Shown here: positions 60,392 through 64,000 of the stretch, in pieces
Layout: every line of letters begins with the position of its first letter
Numbering within the stretch: position 1 is the stretch's first letter
Source of the DNA: Calothrix sp. NIES-4105
GTDB taxonomy: Bacteria; Cyanobacteriota; Cyanobacteriia; Cyanobacteriales; Nostocaceae
Reading direction: 5' to 3'
NCBI RefSeq assembly: GCF_002368415.1
Contig: NZ_AP018290.1
Coordinates: 3,423,614 to 3,487,613 of the forward strand
DNA length: 64,000 bases
The notes under the pieces: model-generated
Told to the model about the DNA's origin: nothing
The model's input: only the letters and a program-made list of their open reading frames with translations
Database searches by the model: none
Made by a program: the position numbers and the translations under genes

Positions 60392-60868
60392 GTGAAAACT
60401 AACGCAATACGAGTTCTTGATGGTATGAATATACCTTACAAGTTACGAGAGTATGAAGTTGATATAGAAGATTTATCTGCGGAAACTGCTGCTCAAAAAA
60501 TAGGGCTGCCACCTGAGCAGGTATTTAAGACTTTGGTGGTAAGAGGAGACTGTACAGGAGTTTTCTTGGCTGTTATTCCTGGTAATACTCATCTTGACCT
60601 GAAAGCATTAGCGCCACTTTCAGGAAATCGTAGAGTGGAAACAGTTTCCCTCAAAGAAGTACAACCTTTAACTGGGTATATTCGAGGTGGTGTAACAGCA
60701 TTGGCTTGTAAAAAAGATTATCCAGTGTTTGTAGATGAAATAATTGAAATATTTGATGTTGTCTCGGTTTCTGCGGGAAGACGTGGTTTACAAATATTAC
60801 TGGCGCCTGCTGATTATTTGCAAGCAGTCAAAGGAATTGTGGGCGCCATTTCCCAGGTTGTCACATGA
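60392..60868 (+). CDS. ybaK: YbaK/EbsC-type Cys-tRNA(Pro) deacylase
   Basis: The start is put at GTG 60392 (reads KTNAIRVLDGMNIPYKLREY), where the family begins; the frame itself opens 14 codons earlier without homology. YbaK hydrolyses Cys misloaded on tRNA-Pro. Conserved blocks are FKTLVVRGDCTGVFLAVIPG, the catalytic Lys in VFKTL, and VSAGRRGLQILLAPADYL. A GTAGGTTGGGTT-type repeat arm follows its stop, between it and the convergent MFS gene. Confidence 0.85.
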   Translation: MKTNAIRVLDGMNIPYKLREYEVDIEDLSAETAAQKIGLPPEQVFKTLVVRGDCTGVFLAVIPGNTHLDLKALAPLSGNRRVETVSLKEVQPLTGYIRGGVTALACKKDYPVFVDEIIEIFDVVSVSAGRRGLQILLAPADYLQAVKGIVGAISQVVT

Positions 60869-60895
60869 TGGGTTCCTTTCTAGCCTCCACCCAAC

Positions 60896-62083
60896 CTACG
60901 GTTCTTGTAAACCACGCGAAACTATCAATCCTGTTAAAGCAATAAATATTGCGGACACAAAAGCATTACCAATATACCCAAACTGTGCATATGCAAACCC
61001 CGCAGCTATACCACCAAGTCCCCCACCAAGTTGACCTATCGCTACAACTAAACTCATCAAGGAACCGCGTTGATGGTCTGGGACAAGTGTAGTTAAAAGT
61101 GCTTGCAGAGGACTTAAGCGTAATGCTAGTAATATCATGACTAAGAAAAATACTGTGTAAGCTGATAATGTCCCAGTGACAATAAAAGGTGTTGCGGTAA
61201 ACAAAACAGCAGAAGTTACACAAGAAGCAATAATTATAGGTTTACGACCGATTTTATCAGACCAACGACCTGCTTGTGGTCCAACTAATATATTCGCTAT
61301 TCCCCCTACCATAAATAATGTGGCAGTTGCTGATGGGGACATCTGAAATTCTTTTTCTAACCATGTGGGAAAAAATACTACGAAAGTGGAAACTGCAAAT
61401 AGCATTGTAGCGTAGGCGCCTGCTGCACTTTTGACTTTTGGTTCTTGTAATAACACCCAGTAGTCCTGAAGTGCGGTTTTTACTGATAACCTTTCTTGAA
61501 GACGTTTAATAGGAGGTTGAGGAATGATGACAAAAATTAGGAAAAACGAAACTACTGCAATAACTGCAAATAGAAAAAACGGCGCCCTAAACCCATATCT
61601 TTCAGCTAATATTGTGCCAACAGGTACTGCTGCAACTTGACCAAAGGCAAAACCACTCATTACCCAGCCATTAGCCCATCCCCGTTGTTCATAGGGAAAA
61701 TAATCTCCAACATAAGCAACTGCTACACCTGTTAAAATACCTCCTGATACTCCGGCGCCAATACGCACTGTCAACAAAGATATAAAATCATTCGCGAAAC
61801 CGTGCATCAACAACATAACTGCCATTAAACTCGTTCCAGCTAACAACACAGGTCGTCTGCCTAAACGGTCGGATACAGGCCCGATAATAATTGCAAATAA
61901 TGATAGCGCAACAGAATAACCAGTAACTAAGCTTCCTTGCCAAGCTGATGGTATATTCAATGCTTCACCAATACGTGGCAAAATAGGCGCCACTATTGTC
62001 GCTTGACTGCTGGAAGCTAACACCATTAACCACAATGCCAAAATAACTAGTACTGCTGGAGGTTTGCGTTTTGCAAGTTTCAT
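60896..62083 (-). CDS. MFS transporter
   Basis: The 395-residue protein has twelve membrane segments, the MFS loop motif GPVSDRLGRRPVLLAGTSLM between segments 2 and 3, and a second copy PQAGRWSDKIGRKPIIIASC in the C-half. It is of the drug/metabolite exporter type. Its ATG overlaps the stop of the glycosyltransferase gene (ATGA), so the two are coupled; it may export the glycosyltransferase's product. Confidence 0.88.
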   Translation of the reverse strand: MKLAKRKPPAVLVILALWLMVLASSSQATIVAPILPRIGEALNIPSAWQGSLVTGYSVALSLFAIIIGPVSDRLGRRPVLLAGTSLMAVMLLMHGFANDFISLLTVRIGAGVSGGILTGVAVAYVGDYFPYEQRGWANGWVMSGFAFGQVAAVPVGTILAERYGFRAPFFLFAVIAVVSFFLIFVIIPQPPIKRLQERLSVKTALQDYWVLLQEPKVKSAAGAYATMLFAVSTFVVFFPTWLEKEFQMSPSATATLFMVGGIANILVGPQAGRWSDKIGRKPIIIASCVTSAVLFTATPFIVTGTLSAYTVFFLVMILLALRLSPLQALLTTLVPDHQRGSLMSLVVAIGQLGGGLGGIAAGFAYAQFGYIGNAFVSAIFIALTGLIVSRGLQEP

Positions 62084-63276
62084 ACACTAACCGACCTTTG
62101 TAATGCACACAACAAATTACCGTAAGCTTGTATTTGAGCAGAGCGCGAAAAGTGAAGTTGAATCTTATCTCTTAGAGAGTCGCGAAATGAGTGATAGTTC
62201 AAAGGAGTATTAAACAACTGAACGATTTTTGCTGCCATTGCCGTCGTATCACCAGGCGCCGACAATAATTTAGCAGGCATATTTGAATCTAGAATTGACA
62301 TGATTTCTTCTAGACCACCGCAATATGTACCGACAACAGGAACTTCACAAGCCATCGCTTCGAGTGCTGCCAAACAAAAAGACTCAGATTCACTTGTAAC
62401 TAGTTGCAAATCACTAACAGCCAACCAGCGCACAACTTCTGTTGCAGAAACGGCGCCAAGAAAAATCACTTCGTTCGTAACTCCTAGTTCTTGTGCATAC
62501 TCACGAGCTTTTATGTAATTCGGTCCATTGCCAATCATTAACAATCTAGCTGGTATTCCTGCACTACGAACATGTGCTAATACAGAAATAGCATCTAAAG
62601 GACGTTTGACATCGCGGAAATTAGAAACATGACATAAATTCAAAGTATCTGAAGGCGCCGCTATCCATTTACGGAATGGATGAAATACTTCTAAATCAAT
62701 CGCATTATGAATTACTGCTGGACGCATAGGTAAAGAAAATATTTGTACTGCGCTCGTTGCTAAAGAATTTGATACAGCAGTTACACAATCACAAGCCAAA
62801 ATACAATCTCGTAATTGAGCATTATAGTTAAGGTCACATCCATATTTATTGACATCACTTCCATGTAAAGTCAAACAAACAGATAATGAGTAACCACGAC
62901 TTGCCAACTCTTGACGCGCAAGTAGTGCTGCTTCGACTAACCCAACAGCATAATGTACATTCAACACAGCAATATTATTAGTTTCAACATGCTGAATAAT
63001 TTCTTGTGCTAGTGGTGTTATCCACATTGAATCTGCAGGTGTTGGAGTTTTCGGCGCCGATACTGCTATATACTCTAATGTTTCATCATTACTTACCCAC
63101 TGTGCTTCAGGACTGGTAAGAAATATCACAGAGGCACCTGCTATTGTTAATTCTCTCGCAAGTTCGGTAGCAACTTTACCGCTACCTCCAAGACCTCCAA
63201 GAGACAAAATTGCAACTCGCAATGATGTTAAGTCAGAAGTGATGGAAGGTGAAATTGAGTATTGATGGGTAAGCAT
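62080..63276 (-). CDS. GT4 glycosyltransferase, BshA-like
   Basis: From 63276 (MLTHQYSISPSITSDLTSLR) the 398-residue GT-B protein has GGLGGSGKVATELARELTIA at the N-terminus and LHGSDVNKYG in the middle. The donor domain has LCHVSNFRDVKRPLDAISVL, MIGNGPNYIKAREYAQELGV and the EX7E region SESESFCLAALEAMACEVPV. The HVSNFRxVKR and LHGSDV blocks are those of BshA (GlcNAc-malate synthase of bacillithiol synthesis), but no bshB or bshC gene is visible. Sixty-eight upstream codons of the open frame run through repeats and are not part of the protein. Confidence 0.83.
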   Translation of the reverse strand: MLTHQYSISPSITSDLTSLRVAILSLGGLGGSGKVATELARELTIAGASVIFLTSPEAQWVSNDETLEYIAVSAPKTPTPADSMWITPLAQEIIQHVETNNIAVLNVHYAVGLVEAALLARQELASRGYSLSVCLTLHGSDVNKYGCDLNYNAQLRDCILACDCVTAVSNSLATSAVQIFSLPMRPAVIHNAIDLEVFHPFRKWIAAPSDTLNLCHVSNFRDVKRPLDAISVLAHVRSAGIPARLLMIGNGPNYIKAREYAQELGVTNEVIFLGAVSATEVVRWLAVSDLQLVTSESESFCLAALEAMACEVPVVGTYCGGLEEIMSILDSNMPAKLLSAPGDTTAMAAKIVQLFNTPLNYHSFRDSLRDKIQLHFSRSAQIQAYGNLLCALQRSVSV

Positions 63277-63368
63277 AAAGTTTGTTTTATCTGAATTTTT
63301 GACAAAAATCTTTTTCTTATTGAAGCTGTGGAACAGGCGTCCCCACCTGTAAATGAATGTCTTTTTTT

Positions 63369-63478
63369 TACCACAGAGACACAGAGAACACAGAGGAAGA
63401 GGGATAAACCACAAAGGAAGAGGTAAGACGAGAGAACTGCCCAAACCTCTCTGTGCCCTAGAAGTCTCTGTGGTAAAC
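63369..63478. repeat. ACCACAGAGACACAGAG-type inverted element
   Basis: The left arm TTTACCACAGAGACACAGAG and the right arm ending AGTCTCTGTGGTAAA can pair over the whole unit. It is inserted between the partial gene at the right edge and the glycosyltransferase gene, and gives the latter a spurious long N-terminus. Confidence 0.7.
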
Positions 63479-63489
63479 ATATATACCCA

Positions 63490-64000
63490 TTAGCGAATAG
63501 TTATTAGATGTGACTGATTATCAGGTTGAGAAATTTGCAATAAATGGGAAATTAAAGATTTACCATGTGTGGCAATTAATTCCGCAACACTTATATGACG
63601 TTCTTGAAGCGCATTTTTCGGACTTACTGAGTTAAAAGCTATAACTCCAGCTATATTCTGCTTTCGTCCTTCTCTAACTATAGTGCGTTCAAGACAAATT
63701 AATTTCTGAGCTAATTTAGAAATACCGCGCGTAGATGGTGGATAACCTGGACTTCCTGAACGCTGTAAATCTAAATATACTTTCTCTGTAAGTACAGGTA
63801 ACTCTTGTATTGCGTAAGCGAATGCTTTACAAGGACGCTTTGCTCCCCACGATGTCATTATTACTTCAGTGCTAGTCAACCATTGTTCTATATCTTGTTG
63901 GAGTATTTTAGCTATATTACCTACAGGTTGATTTGCTTTTGCTTGTTCAAATAATTTAAAACAACGCTGCTGTAATACCTTTAACTCATCGCAAGCAAGA
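63490..64000 (-). CDS. Unidentified protein, C-terminal part
   Basis: The frame is open to the right edge of the window, so the gene starts outside. The visible 169 residues (LACDELKVLQQRCFKLFEQA, EQWLTSTEVIMTSWGAKRPC, YPPSTRGISKLAQKLICLER, ending DNQSHLITIR) look like a soluble protein with a basic middle. I do not recognise it. It is on the same strand as the glycosyltransferase and MFS genes, 213 bases upstream of the former, and may belong to the same locus. Confidence 0.6.
   Translation of the reverse strand, partial: LACDELKVLQQRCFKLFEQAKANQPVGNIAKILQQDIEQWLTSTEVIMTSWGAKRPCKAFAYAIQELPVLTEKVYLDLQRSGSPGYPPSTRGISKLAQKLICLERTIVREGRKQNIAGVIAFNSVSPKNALQERHISVAELIATHGKSLISHLLQISQPDNQSHLITIR

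Noticed and set aside
62080-63480. Glycosyltransferase starting at 63480 (466 aa)
   Set aside because: The first 68 codons read through the dispersed ACCACAGAG repeat and show no protein character; the homologous N-terminus starts at 63276.
1-64000. CRISPR array
   Set aside because: Direct repeats exist (2646-2708, 12951-13053, 10204-10339), but none shows regularly spaced repeats of 25-40 bases with unique spacers, and no cas gene is present. TnpB-like genes here belong to IS elements.
1-64000. tRNA or rRNA genes
   Set aside because: I looked for GTTCRANYC-type T-loops with a matching acceptor stem and CCA and for rRNA-like GC-rich conserved blocks, and found none convincing. A covariance search would be decisive.

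Overview
The window is chromosomal DNA of a cyanobacterium, most likely a filamentous one of the Nostocales type. The strongest evidence is a dnaE gene that ends in the N-half of the split DnaE intein. Supporting evidence is a xisH-xisI pair, a PEP-CTERM protein, DUF4351, DUF4058 and SWIM-finger genes, IS605/TnpB elements, and many short dispersed palindromic repeats. The base composition is AT-rich, but the palindrome GGCGCC recurs about twice per kb, and I did not notice the usual cyanobacterial HIP1 octamer GCGATCGC.

Layout. 1-6 kb: the 3' end of a DnaJ-type gene, a frameshifted leucine-rich-variant repeat gene, an M15B peptidase, an AEC permease, SpeD and small remnants. 6.4-11.4 kb: a peptidoglycan-binding/vanadium haloperoxidase fusion converges on a lipoxygenase, followed by a short paralogue holding only the binding domains. 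12.2-13.3 kb: a gene-free island packed with hairpin repeats. 13.3-18.6 kb: a divergent cluster of carboxyl-methyltransferase-type enzyme, apocarotenoid oxygenase, CrtI-type desaturase and aldehyde dehydrogenase. Together these have the enzyme classes of a bixin or neurosporaxanthin type pathway. 18.8-24.5 kb: curA, a complete but tnpB-frameshifted IS605-like element, a nuclease-fold protein, a PEP-CTERM protein and a DUF4351 remnant. 24.5-28.6 kb: dnaE (N part) and an aromatic amino acid permease. 28.8-39.9 kb: an accessory region with HigBA, methyltransferases, VOC and GNAT genes, an SDR gene split by a 1.96-kb TnpB element whose ends can be read to the base, an acyltransferase, a possible toxin/S1 pair and several remnants. 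39.9-46.8 kb: HD protein, TrpF homologue, SWIM protein, QueC, acetate kinase and a putative nuclease-toxin/immunity pair. 47-52.6 kb: TetR plus a CrtX-like glycosyltransferase, a decayed DUF4435 gene, an aldo/keto reductase and an EamA transporter. 52.6-54.9 kb: VapBC with an amber codon in vapC, HEAT and EamA fragments, and XisHI with an early stop in xisH. 54.9-57.5 kb: a three-gene ABC-2 exporter operon. 57.5-64 kb: small secreted proteins, methionine aminopeptidase, a ribbon-helix-helix regulator with a decamer array upstream, a YbaK-type deacylase, and a glycosyltransferase-MFS operon entering from the right edge.

Two themes stand out. First, lipid and isoprenoid oxidation: lipoxygenase, haloperoxidase, carotenoid oxygenase, CrtI, ALDH, CurA, MAPEG and a CrtX-like glycosyltransferase. 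Second, gene decay: at least eight genes carry a single frameshift, a nonsense codon or an insertion while the rest of the reading frame stays intact. All functional assignments rest on motif recognition by eye; no database search was possible.
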